Part shown: positions 16,719-24,273 of the stretch, piece by piece
Position numbering within the stretch: the first letter of the stretch is position 1
Layout of the letters: each line of letters starts with the position of its first letter
NCBI GenBank assembly: GCA_012842575.1
Contig: DUSP01000124.1
Location: 1-35,833, forward strand
Length of the DNA: 35,833 bases
Reading direction: 5' to 3'
Origin: Clostridia bacterium
Lineage (GTDB): Bacteria; Bacillota; Sulfobacillia; DUSP01
Notes under the pieces: generated by a model
The model's database searches: none
Seen by the model: the letters and a program-made list of their open reading frames with translations, nothing else
Told to the model about the DNA's origin: nothing
Program-made: the position numbers and the translations under genes

Positions 16719-16943
16719 ATGTCCGTGATCAAGGTGGGTGCAAGGTGTCTTCAATGCCCCGGGCCTATCGTGGAACTACATAAGGCGTCGGCGAAAGCTT
16801 CTCCCGGCGACGTCATTGAGATCGAGGCGACAGACCCGGGCTTCAAAAAAGACGTGGTGGCCTGGTGTAAGAAAACGAAAAATGAGCTCCTGAAACTAGA
16901 TGATTTCGGAGATCACATAGTGGCCGTAATAAGGAAGTGCTGA
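16719..16943 (+). CDS. tusA: TusA-family sulfur carrier protein
   Basis: 74-residue sulfur relay protein. The CPxP signature is present as CLQCPGPI, with Cys13 the persulfide carrier, preceded by an additional Cys10. SD GGGAGGG lies ahead of the ATG. TusA homologues pass sulfane sulfur between rhodanese-type donors and DsrE-type acceptors, which matches its place between a rhodanese fusion and a DsrE2 protein. Confidence 0.93.
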   Translation: MSVIKVGARCLQCPGPIVELHKASAKASPGDVIEIEATDPGFKKDVVAWCKKTKNELLKLDDFGDHIVAVIRKC

Positions 16944-16956
16944 AGGGGTGAGGTAT

Positions 16957-17553
16957 GTGTCCGAAAATAAGGCACTTGAGAGCGCGGGGACTCAGAATGA
17001 AAAGGCAAAGGACGAATCCGTTCCAGCCGTCGGAACGGCAGAAGGTACAGAGGCCGTAGAAGCCATAGAAGGCTCCTCGCCGAAAAAGAAGACCCTCATC
17101 GTATTCGCTGACGACCTAGACAAGGCCATTGCCGCCTTCACCATCGCTACGGGAGCAGCGGCCATGGGAGACGACGTCACCATGTTCTTCACGTTTTGGG
17201 GCCTAAATATCCTCCGCCGTCAAAAAGCCGTTCCTTTAAAAAAAGGCGCTATAGAGCGTATGTTCGGCGCACTGATGCCGAGAGGCGCCGGGCGCTTGCG
17301 CCTTTCGAAGATGAACTTTTTCGGGATCGGTGCTAAAATGATGAACGGGCTCATGAAGAAAAAGGGCGTCAAGACGTTGCCAGAGTTGATGGACCTTGCC
17401 CGTGAATTGGGCGTGAAGATGGTCGCCTGTACCATGTCCATGGACGTCATGGGTATCGCAAAGGAAGAGCTCATCGACGGCGTGGAACTTGCCGGAGTCG
17501 CGAGTTACCTGTCGGAAGCCGATGAAGCAAACGTAAACCTGTTCATCGCTTGA
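16957..17553 (+). CDS. DsrE/DsrF-like (DsrE2) sulfurtransferase-family protein
   Basis: Residues ~45-198 form a DsrE/F/H-like domain: KKTLIVFADDLDKAIAAFTIATGAAAMGD, the hydrophobic TMFFTFWGLNIL, and VKMVACTMSMDVMGI containing the only cysteine in the protein, probably the persulfide-bearing residue. The DsrE2 group often accompanies rhodanese and TusA. The N-terminal ~40 residues are acidic and low complexity. The ORF track opens at GTG 16948, which directly abuts the SD; the GTG at 16957 is 8 nt from GAAGGGG and is preferred. Last gene of the sulfur operon. Confidence 0.87.
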   Translation: MSENKALESAGTQNEKAKDESVPAVGTAEGTEAVEAIEGSSPKKKTLIVFADDLDKAIAAFTIATGAAAMGDDVTMFFTFWGLNILRRQKAVPLKKGAIERMFGALMPRGAGRLRLSKMNFFGIGAKMMNGLMKKKGVKTLPELMDLARELGVKMVACTMSMDVMGIAKEELIDGVELAGVASYLSEADEANVNLFIA

Positions 17554-17630
17554 ACGCGAATCGGAGTTAACCGTCGGACGGCATATGAACGGTACCATGA
17601 TATAAAAACTCCCAGTGTTGAGGAAGCGTC

Positions 17631-18779
17631 ATGGGAAGAACGGGATTCGCCACATTGCCGCTTCACGGGGGGAGGTGCCCCCCGTGGCTCTTTGACTTGA
17701 TGAGGACTCTCGCGGGATCCATCGTTGAAGCCATCGTAATCGAGTTCGGACCCGTGGAGTTTCTGCGGCGATTGGCCGATCCCTTCTGGTTCCAATCCCT
17801 CGGCTGCATACTGGGGTTTGATTGGCACTCCTCGGGTCTCACCACGACTACTACCGCCGCCCTCAAAGAAGGTATCGCCGGACGAGAGGGAGACCTCGGC
17901 GTATTCATAGCTGGCGGTAAAGGCCGGACCTCTTTGAAGACGCCCATCGAGATCCAGCAGTTGGGCGACAAGTACGGCCTCCATACGGATCTCGAAGACC
18001 TAAAGAGGGTGAGCCGCCTTGTGGCCAAGGTAGACAATTCGGCCGTCCAAGATGGTTACGACCTATATCATCACGTATTGGCATTCACAAACGACGGATC
18101 CTGGAGCGTAATTCAACAGGGTATGAATGAGGCCACTTCGTGGGCTCGTCGGTATCACTGGTTCTGCACTCCCAGGGAACCCGTCGACTTCGTGTGTGAA
18201 CCCCATTCGGCCGTATGTTGCGATCACACGTCCACGGTCCTCAACATGGTGGCGAAAGAAAGTGCGGGGTGCCGCGAATCCTGTGTGGAAGCGGCACGTC
18301 TGGGTCCCGACTTCGTGGTCAAGGAGTTACGCTTTCTTGAGGAATCCGGAGAAAGAAAGCGTGGAAACCTCAGTTTGTCCGACCTGCCGGACCTTAGGCT
18401 ACCGAGGGCCCATGCCATCCCGGAGACTCAGAGGATCTATAAGGCCCTCGCGCAATTGAAAGACAAAGAACCGCACGACTTTCTTCAGATTCTCGATACA
18501 CCGGGGGTAGGACCCGCTACGCTGCGGGCTTTGGCCCTGGTCTCAGAGATATGTTTCTTGACCCCTGCGAGCCGGAGAGATCCTGCCGTGTACTCCTTTG
18601 CCCACGGCGGGAAGGACGGACACCCCTACCCCGTCAACCGGACGCTTTACGAAACCTCCATTTCGGTACTGGAGCGAGCCATATCCGAGGCCAATATAGG
18701 ACGGCGGGAGAAGCTTCAGGCTTTAAGGAGGCTCGGCACCGTCCTAGACAGAGCGCCCGTCGTTCAAGGAAGGCCTTAA
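17631..18779 (+). CDS. DUF763 domain protein with helix-hairpin-helix
   Basis: 382 residues matching the DUF763 family, which I recall mainly from archaea and thermophilic bacteria. Conserved stretches are LPLHGGRCPPWL, DPFWFQSLGCILGFDWHSSG, AKVDNSAVQDGYDLYHH and QQGMN...ARRYHW. Near residue 290 a helix-hairpin-helix (LDTPGVGPATLRAL) of the DNA-repair type suggests nucleic-acid binding. No catalytic assignment is justified from sequence alone. The ATG at 17631 follows GAGGAAG. The carboxypeptidase gene starts 3 bp after the stop, so the two are co-transcribed, though no functional link is obvious. Confidence 0.88.
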   Translation: MGRTGFATLPLHGGRCPPWLFDLMRTLAGSIVEAIVIEFGPVEFLRRLADPFWFQSLGCILGFDWHSSGLTTTTTAALKEGIAGREGDLGVFIAGGKGRTSLKTPIEIQQLGDKYGLHTDLEDLKRVSRLVAKVDNSAVQDGYDLYHHVLAFTNDGSWSVIQQGMNEATSWARRYHWFCTPREPVDFVCEPHSAVCCDHTSTVLNMVAKESAGCRESCVEAARLGPDFVVKELRFLEESGERKRGNLSLSDLPDLRLPRAHAIPETQRIYKALAQLKDKEPHDFLQILDTPGVGPATLRALALVSEICFLTPASRRDPAVYSFAHGGKDGHPYPVNRTLYETSISVLERAISEANIGRREKLQALRRLGTVLDRAPVVQGRP

Positions 18780-18782
18780 TCG

Positions 18783-20282
18783 ATGTCGAAAAACACTCAC
18801 ATGTCCCTTATACGAAAACCATCCATTCTCTATAGGTTGATACTCATAGCATTCGCAGCCGGCATATCATTGGCTGCGGCGGTGCAACCCTTATCGGCCG
18901 GGTCAGTGTCACCAGCGAGCCCGTATTCCCGCGTACCGATCCACGAAATCCCTTCGAACCGCGTGAGATTGATGTTACCTCCCCTTAAAATCTCGCCGCC
19001 CATCGCAGCGCAATCGGCTGTCCTCATAGAGGCTAAAACGGGCACCGTCCTATATTCACAAAACGCCGACGAGAGGCGCCCCATGGCCAGTACCACCAAG
19101 ATAATGACGGCACTGGTTGTTCTCGATCGGATTCGAGGCCACCACCTTGAGGATACCGTAGTCGTATCGGATCGGGCATCCAGAATCGACGGCAGCAGGG
19201 TATACTTAGACCCGGGCGAACGGCAGACTGTCAAAGACCTTCTTTACGCCCTTCTCTTGGAGTCCGCTAACGACGCCGCCATAGCTCTGGCGGAACACGT
19301 TTGTGGCTCGGTGGAGAAATTCGCCGACCTCATGAACGAGTACGCCCTACGCCTGGGGGCCAGACATACCAGATTTGAAAACCCTCATGGCCTTCCGTCC
19401 CAAGACCACTATACTACCGCTTTCGACTTGGCCCTGATCTCGGCAAAGGCCATGGAAAACCCGATTTTCAGGGAAATCGTTAAGACCGAATCCCATCGCA
19501 TACCCTGGCCCGCAAAGGCTTCATATAAGGAACTATATAATCATAACAAACTCCTATTCTTGCGCCGTGACATCACCGGCATAAAGACGGGGTTTACCAG
19601 CCAGGCGGGTCACTGCCTGGTGATCTCGGCCCAAAAGGACGGTCGTGAGGTGATTGCCGTCCTCTTAGACGCCGAACAGCCCCGCATGTGGGATGAGGTC
19701 CAAAGGCTCATCGATGCGGGATTGTCCGGTTACCGTGCGGTGGCGGGCCCCGATACGGGTGATATGGTCGGCATGAAGAAGTTCCCGGACGGAACCGTAG
19801 TCATGGCGCGGGTGGCACAAGGAAGTCACATTCTAATACCCGCCGACGCCGATCCCGCATCGGTTACAAAGCATATCGTGTGGAAAAGAAAAGATTCCGC
19901 GGAACACGGCGAGCGCGTCGCAACGCTCGTGTACGCACTCGGCAGCCAGACGGTGGCCGAGTTCGATCTCCTGGCCGACGTCTCAACATATCCCGAACTT
20001 GCCACTGATCGCCTTGCAAGGGATTCCTTGAAGCGCCTTTTCGTATGGGCGTTTCCCATGGCTTTGGTTTTCGCTTTGGTGCGTATGAGATCAAACGGGA
20101 GGGCTCTAAAGGGCGCCATGCGTCCCAGGCGACGGCGTAGCTTGCGGAATCGCCGGACCCGATATATCGAAATCGATAGCGTTCCTCCTATTTCGGGCGC
20201 CACTTCAAAGAGGCGTAGAGCATTTCTTCGTCCGGCTCGCCGGCCGAGAAAACGGCACCCGTCCTCCGATTGTAGATGGTAA
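18783..20282 (+). CDS. D-alanyl-D-alanine carboxypeptidase (DacF/penicillin-binding protein 5 type)
   Basis: Trims the terminal D-Ala of peptidoglycan stem peptides outside the membrane. A hydrophobic signal peptide (residues ~18-40) is followed by the S11 peptidase motifs: Ser103-Thr-Thr-Lys106, Ser161-Ala-Asn163 and Lys268-Thr-Gly270. A PBP5_C-like region and a C-terminal hydrophobic anchor (LFVWAFPMALVFALV) follow, then a very basic tail. The last ~31 residues are read from DNA that also encodes the C-terminus of mch on the other strand. DacF-type enzymes often act in sporulation, but that subtype is inferred. Confidence 0.9.
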   Translation: MSKNTHMSLIRKPSILYRLILIAFAAGISLAAAVQPLSAGSVSPASPYSRVPIHEIPSNRVRLMLPPLKISPPIAAQSAVLIEAKTGTVLYSQNADERRPMASTTKIMTALVVLDRIRGHHLEDTVVVSDRASRIDGSRVYLDPGERQTVKDLLYALLLESANDAAIALAEHVCGSVEKFADLMNEYALRLGARHTRFENPHGLPSQDHYTTAFDLALISAKAMENPIFREIVKTESHRIPWPAKASYKELYNHNKLLFLRRDITGIKTGFTSQAGHCLVISAQKDGREVIAVLLDAEQPRMWDEVQRLIDAGLSGYRAVAGPDTGDMVGMKKFPDGTVVMARVAQGSHILIPADADPASVTKHIVWKRKDSAEHGERVATLVYALGSQTVAEFDLLADVSTYPELATDRLARDSLKRLFVWAFPMALVFALVRMRSNGRALKGAMRPRRRRSLRNRRTRYIEIDSVPPISGATSKRRRAFLRPARRPRKRHPSSDCRW

Positions 20283-21201
20283 CCCTCGCGACACTGTGCA
20301 CGAAGGTATCCATCTTGAATATGTCACGACCGGCGCGCTCGAAGAGTTCCGCAAAACCGATATGATAGTCCGGACAGGTTTGCGGCGATAATGGCATTAG
20401 AGGTGTAATCCTTCTCAGTTCGTCGTCGTCGCCGTCCACCACGAATCCCGCACAGCCACCGTAATATACGAAGGTATTCACTCTCACCATTGCGGTGAGC
20501 TCGTCGTCGCAGTACGGGGCTACCGGAGCCTCTCCCCAAGCGGCGATGACCCTGTTTAGGTCAAATCCGAGCTCATGCAGTCTCCAAATACTCGTCTCGA
20601 GGGTTCGGGAAGAAACGTTGGCCGAACCCACCACGCTGCCAGTACGCGCAGCAAGGAGGTATACGTGTTCGGGGGAGACCTGGCACCCGTCGGCGACCAC
20701 TGCCGCGATATTTTCATCAGGGATCCTATCCATCTGAAGGAGTAAAACCACATCCTCACAACGGTCAGCGTAATCGAATTCGGTTATGAATTTGTCCCTC
20801 CTCGCTACCGCCCTTGCAGGTCCGGAGCCTAAAGGCGCAATTCCGTCGGGTCCTTCGGCCCCTTTTAGAACCCAACCGGAGATCTGCGAGCAAAGACACG
20901 ATATCAAGGGATGGTCGGTGAATACGTGAAGGACCGGAATGTCCAGGTCTTTGATCTTTCTTATACTGAGGGAAGATCTCCCCAAACCTCCGAGACTGAT
21001 GTCGACAAATCTTAGGGCGGCCTCCCAGCCCCCTGCAGCTTCTATGCCCATGTCGATGACCGTCGCGCCGTTTGAAGTCTTAAGGACACGGACGTTGAGG
21101 TCGTCGGCGCGTCCGATTACCTCTCTCACTATTCTCATGGCATTCCTGTTAACGCTGATCACGAGATAGCACCCCTGCCTTCTCTCGGTTTTTTCGCCCA
21201 A
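20188..21201 (-). CDS. mch: Methenyltetrahydromethanopterin cyclohydrolase (Mch) homologue
   Basis: Mch interconverts N5,N10-methenyl- and N5-formyl-tetrahydromethanopterin in methanogens and in methylotrophs that use this C1 carrier. The 337-residue protein follows the family from end to end: SVNRNAMRIV, NGATVIDMGIEAAGGWEAAL, SLGGLG, TDHPLISCLCSQISGW, LGSGPARA, PDENIAAVVADGCQVSPEHVY, VGSANVSSRTLETSI, FVYYGG and PDYHIGFAELF. Arg199 and Glu202 keep the R-x-x-E spacing of the reported catalytic pair. TTG at 21201 is 6 nt after GGAGG. It lies 37 bp downstream of a feoA-like gene. No other tetrahydromethanopterin enzyme is in the window. Confidence 0.88.
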   Translation of the reverse strand: MGEKTERRQGCYLVISVNRNAMRIVREVIGRADDLNVRVLKTSNGATVIDMGIEAAGGWEAALRFVDISLGGLGRSSLSIRKIKDLDIPVLHVFTDHPLISCLCSQISGWVLKGAEGPDGIAPLGSGPARAVARRDKFITEFDYADRCEDVVLLLQMDRIPDENIAAVVADGCQVSPEHVYLLAARTGSVVGSANVSSRTLETSIWRLHELGFDLNRVIAAWGEAPVAPYCDDELTAMVRVNTFVYYGGCAGFVVDGDDDELRRITPLMPLSPQTCPDYHIGFAELFERAGRDIFKMDTFVHSVARVTIYNRRTGAVFSAGEPDEEMLYASLKWRPK

Positions 21202-21238
21202 CTATTTCCTCCGGCGTTCTCCACTTAATTGTTTCCCC

Positions 21239-21751
21239 TCAAAGTGTTTTTTTCCTTGTCGTATATATCTTGTATATCTTGCTATATAAAAACAATGCTA
21301 AGAGTCCGGGTAGGCCCCGGAAGGAATCTCGCGGAGTCAGGGAAAGGTCTAATACGCCGGGATGAGGCGCTCGGCCAAACGCTGGGACGAGGTTCGACAA
21401 TCTCAGAATGAGACTGAGAGGTGGTATACAGTGAATCGCGGGAGTGACTTGGCGCAAGGCGCAGGCGCGGTTTTCGCGAGAAGGAATATACGAACGGTCT
21501 AACTCCATCTCGGGTGATACCACCACCGTATCCGCTGCCGCGCGGCTGATGGCTATCTTAGCATTTCCGACCGCCAGTAAAATCGGTCCGCCCAAAGGAT
21601 AACGGGCTAGGATCTTTGCCGTGGCTCCCGGGTGGAGCCCGAGGTCTATTAGACGATTGGTCCACGGTGCGCTCCGATGATGAACGACGACTACCGTTTG
21701 TCCCTTCTTTATTCGGGATACCGTGGCAAGTCTTTGCGCTTCCTTTTCCAT
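21239..21751 (-). CDS. FeoA-domain protein with unusual C-terminal extension
   Basis: Residues ~10-82 from the chosen start form a FeoA/SH3-like domain (ATVSRIKKGQTVVVVHH, RLIDLGLHPGATAKIL, PLGGPILLAVGNAKIAIS), as in proteins that assist FeoB ferrous-iron uptake or the C-terminus of DtxR regulators. Usual FeoA is ~75-80 residues; here the frame stays open for another ~85 that look unlike protein (low complexity, ending in LYSKIYKIYTTRKKTL over AT-rich, repeated DNA). This suggests a lost stop codon or frameshift. ATG at 21751 is 9 nt after GAGGG; the ORF track start at 21817 lacks an SD. No feoB is adjacent. Confidence 0.72.
   Translation of the reverse strand: MEKEAQRLATVSRIKKGQTVVVVHHRSAPWTNRLIDLGLHPGATAKILARYPLGGPILLAVGNAKIAISRAAADTVVVSPEMELDRSYIPSRENRACALRQVTPAIHCIPPLSLILRLSNLVPAFGRAPHPGVLDLSLTPRDSFRGLPGLLALFLYSKIYKIYTTRKKTL
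21264..21281. repeat. 9-bp perfect tandem duplication
   Basis: TATATCTTG occurs twice in tandem within the AT-rich 3' tail of the feoA-like ORF, just before mch. Its resemblance to the intergenic duplications elsewhere supports the idea that this tail was once noncoding. Confidence 0.7.
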
Positions 21752-21825
21752 GGCGGCGACCCTCGAAACTGACTTTCCGAACGGGACTAATTCCCGAAAT
21801 CGATCTGTTTTCCCCAAAACACGCC

Positions 21826-21854
21826 TTGGCGAATCGATACCTCCACTGTATATT
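21826..21854 (+). promoter_or_regulatory. Candidate promoter of the D-glycerate dehydrogenase gene
   Basis: TTGGCG (21826-21831), 17-bp spacer and TATATT (21849-21854), 42 bp upstream of the gyaR ATG. The -35 is weak; spacing and -10 are good. Confidence 0.45.
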
Positions 21855-21882
21855 TATATTTATCAAAGCACCATAATGTTAA
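21853..21882 (-). promoter_or_regulatory. Candidate promoter of feoA-mch
   Basis: On the minus strand TTAACA (21877-21882), an 18-bp spacer and TATAAA (21853-21858). Its -10 overlaps the -10 of the divergent gyaR promoter, so the two units may compete for polymerase. Confidence 0.4.
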
Positions 21883-21896
21883 AGGGAGGTTTACAT

Positions 21897-22955
21897 ATGT
21901 CCGATGCAGGTGAGAGTAATGGACGCACCCGTGTAGACTGTATGGAAAACAAGCTCTTCGGCGCAGAACCCTCGAGTCGCCCCAAGGTCCTTGTTACGAG
22001 AAAAATTCCGGACGCGGGGCTCTCCCTACTCCTGAAATCGGCCGACGTCACCATCTTGGCCGAAAACCACGTCCCGTCAAAAGAGGCCGTAATCGAAGCC
22101 ATCCGTGGCAAGGATGCCTGCATTTCCCTCCTTACGGAAGTCATAGACCGCGAGGTCCTTGAAGCGGGCCTCCCCTCGCTCAAAGTAGTTGCAAACTACG
22201 CCGTAGGTTTTGATAATATCGACGTAAAATCCGCGACCCTTTTGGGCATCATGGTTACAAATACGCCGGGCGTGCTGACGGACGCCACAGCGGACCTCAC
22301 GTGGACTCTAATACTGTCAACGGCCAGAAGAGTGGTAGAAGGCGATGCGTTCATGCGAGCTGGACGTTACAAGGCATGGGCTCCGGAGCTACTCCTCGGT
22401 CAAGGCGTCGCAGGCAAAACCCTAGGTATCATCGGAATGGGAAGAATCGGAAGAGCCGTCGCCAAACGCTCCACAGGGTTTGACATGCGGGTCCTCTATT
22501 ACGATGAAAGGCGCGACATTGATGCCGAAGCCGAATTCAAAGCCACTTTCGTGGACATCGATACCATCTTCAGGGAAAGCGACGTCATAACGGTTCACGT
22601 CCCGTTAACGGACAAGACATACCACCTGATCGGCGAGCAGGCCTTCGCTAAAATGAAGCCCACGGCGATCCTGGTGAACTCCTCTCGGGGGCCCGTCATC
22701 GACGAAAACGCCCTGGTGAAGGCGTTGCGCGAAGGTCGTATCGCCGGGGCAGGGCTCGACGTTTACGAAAACGAGCCGTATATGGCGCCAGGACTTTCGG
22801 AGTTACCCAATACCGTCCTACTCCCGCACTTGGGAAGCGCGACTTTTGAAACCCGAAACCGCATGGCAGAAATGGCGGCGCAAAACGTGTTGGCAGCGTT
22901 GCGCGGCGAAATTCCTCCGAACCTGGTCAACCCTGAGGTACTGCCTAGCCCATGA
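21897..22955 (+). CDS. gyaR: D-glycerate dehydrogenase / hydroxypyruvate-glyoxylate reductase
   Basis: D-isomer-specific 2-hydroxyacid dehydrogenase. The NAD(P) motif is GIIGMGRIGRAVA. The catalytic triad is Arg in VNSSRGPVID, Glu in LDVYENEP and His in LLPHLGSAT. Family detail (VVANYAVGFDNIDV, TNTPGVLTDATADL) fits glyoxylate/hydroxypyruvate reductase better than SerA, because no ACT domain is present. The ATG at 21897 follows AAAGGGAGG, leaving a ~28-residue N-terminal extension; the longer track ORF is not supported. Its stop overlaps the convergent gpr stop by 11 bp. Confidence 0.88.
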   Translation: MSDAGESNGRTRVDCMENKLFGAEPSSRPKVLVTRKIPDAGLSLLLKSADVTILAENHVPSKEAVIEAIRGKDACISLLTEVIDREVLEAGLPSLKVVANYAVGFDNIDVKSATLLGIMVTNTPGVLTDATADLTWTLILSTARRVVEGDAFMRAGRYKAWAPELLLGQGVAGKTLGIIGMGRIGRAVAKRSTGFDMRVLYYDERRDIDAEAEFKATFVDIDTIFRESDVITVHVPLTDKTYHLIGEQAFAKMKPTAILVNSSRGPVIDENALVKALREGRIAGAGLDVYENEPYMAPGLSELPNTVLLPHLGSATFETRNRMAEMAAQNVLAALRGEIPPNLVNPEVLPSP

Positions 22956-23946
22956 GGTATCTCGAGATGTCTTCTGCCGTAATGTTAGGATGTAGAGCGG
23001 CATTGAGGCCTCCCGCAATCACCCGGGAGGTTTCTTGTATCAGCGTATCGATTTCTTTCGGTGTCACCACTAGGCTTCCGACGGACGGCCTGAGGACTTC
23101 ATCGATTAAGGCTTCCTTGTCTTCGCCCCCCATGGCCCGGAGTATTTGAAACAGCTTGTGGAAGCCGCTCAGTCTATTCACCAGAGTGTCGATGGTTTCG
23201 GAAGCGATTGTAATCGCCCGGACTACCGTCGGTACTCCAATGGCCACCACCGGTACGCCCAGCGTGTCTCGGTTCAAACCCGTCCTCCTGTTGCCCACAC
23301 CTGATCCAGGGCTAATCCCCGTATCAGCGATCTGAATCGTTGACAGTATCCTCTGGATGTTCCTGGCACATAGCGCGTCAACGGCCACGACTAAGTCGGG
23401 ACGGATACGATCCACAATCCCCTTCACGATTTCCATAGTCTCGATGCCTGTCAAACCCAGCACTCCAGGCGAGATGGCCGCAACTGCCCTCAAGTTCCCT
23501 TTGAGCTCCGGCGGAACGTAGTCTCTCAAGTGTCTCGTAACCAGGATTTCTCCGACGACTTTAGGGCCCAGCGCATCCGGGGTTGCGTTCCAGTTTCCAA
23601 GCCCAACCACCAGCACCGATTGGTCCGGCTTGAGGGCCGCCACAGCCGAGAACTCCTTCGCCAAAGCCTTGGAGATACCGTCTTCGAGGATCCGGTTTCT
23701 CTCAAGGAGCGGGGGCGCCTCTACCGTCACGTATGTGCCGATCTCTTTGCCCATAGCGTGGGCTCCTTCCTCCGTCTGTATGCTCACCCTGGTGATCTTT
23801 ACCGCGCCCTGTATCTCCTCCTCTACCTTCACACCCGGAATCTCCCTGCTGCCCGTTTCATCCGCCAACCGTTCGGTTTCCTCTATGGCAAGGTCGGTCC
23901 TTACATTGAGGCCCACGGAAAAGGCCCTTTTCCTCACCTCGGCCAT
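22945..23946 (-). CDS. gpr: Germination protease GPR
   Basis: Aspartic endopeptidase (family A25) that degrades small acid-soluble spore proteins at germination; made as a zymogen in the forespore. Diagnostic regions are VRTDLAIEE near the N-terminus (the autoprocessing zone and catalytic Asp), VVGLGNWNATPDALGP, VTRHL, AVDALCARN and DTGISPGSGVGNRR. Length of 333 residues is slightly below the ~370 of Bacillus. The ATG at 23946 sits 6 nt after GAAGG and is preferred over the track start at 24000. A target SASP is encoded 2.4 kb away. Confidence 0.94.
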   Translation of the reverse strand: MAEVRKRAFSVGLNVRTDLAIEETERLADETGSREIPGVKVEEEIQGAVKITRVSIQTEEGAHAMGKEIGTYVTVEAPPLLERNRILEDGISKALAKEFSAVAALKPDQSVLVVGLGNWNATPDALGPKVVGEILVTRHLRDYVPPELKGNLRAVAAISPGVLGLTGIETMEIVKGIVDRIRPDLVVAVDALCARNIQRILSTIQIADTGISPGSGVGNRRTGLNRDTLGVPVVAIGVPTVVRAITIASETIDTLVNRLSGFHKLFQILRAMGGEDKEALIDEVLRPSVGSLVVTPKEIDTLIQETSRVIAGGLNAALHPNITAEDISRYLMG

Positions 23947-24272
23947 ACTCACCCTTCCCTTCGTGAAATGGCCCTTCGCGTTTTCGAAAAATGACGACAA
24001 ACACTCTGGCGCTCTCTAGCGCCTCTTTCGTAAATATCCTTCCCCTTAACTTGTTGTTTTTACAAGGCAGTTGTGATATCATTTTGCCAACTTCTGCACC
24101 AATTCTGCTAAAAGTGGGTTCCGATTCCCATTGCCGTGACTTGGATCCCGCCATTCATTTCAGGAAGAAACCGCAATGAAACGAAAGGAGGAATGGGTAT
24201 CGCCCGTGAGTGTTTGGTGCCCGAAACCCGTAGCTATCACTTCGCACTACTCCCGAGGCGCTTCCCGAGGTA
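23947..24272. other. Divergent intergenic region gpr / aminotransferase
   Basis: About 325 bp. It contains a weak plus-strand promoter candidate near 24048-24076 (TTGTTT, 17 bp, TATCAT), a strong SD at 24184-24191, and the short leader ORF described separately. I could not identify a forespore (sigma G or F) promoter for gpr with confidence. Confidence 0.4.
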
Positions 24273-24273
24273 A
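24193..24273 (+). CDS. Possible 26-residue leader peptide coupled to the aminotransferase
   Basis: An ATG just after a strong AAAGGAGG opens a 26-codon ORF that ends TAA, overlapping the aminotransferase ATG as TAATG. This is the classic reinitiation layout. The aminotransferase has only a poorly spaced GAGG of its own, so coupling would explain its translation. Against it, the SD-to-ATG spacing is only 1 nt, well below optimum. The peptide has no recognised similarity. Confidence 0.35.
   Translation: MGIARECLVPETRSYHFALLPRRFPR

Noticed and set aside
21400-21460. T-box-like sequence (GAGAGGTGGTATAC, then a CGCGG) on the plus strand ahead of gyaR
   Set aside because: The match to the T-box core is poor, no specifier stem or antiterminator could be built, and the feoA-like gene lies antisense between it and gyaR. 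Treated as chance.
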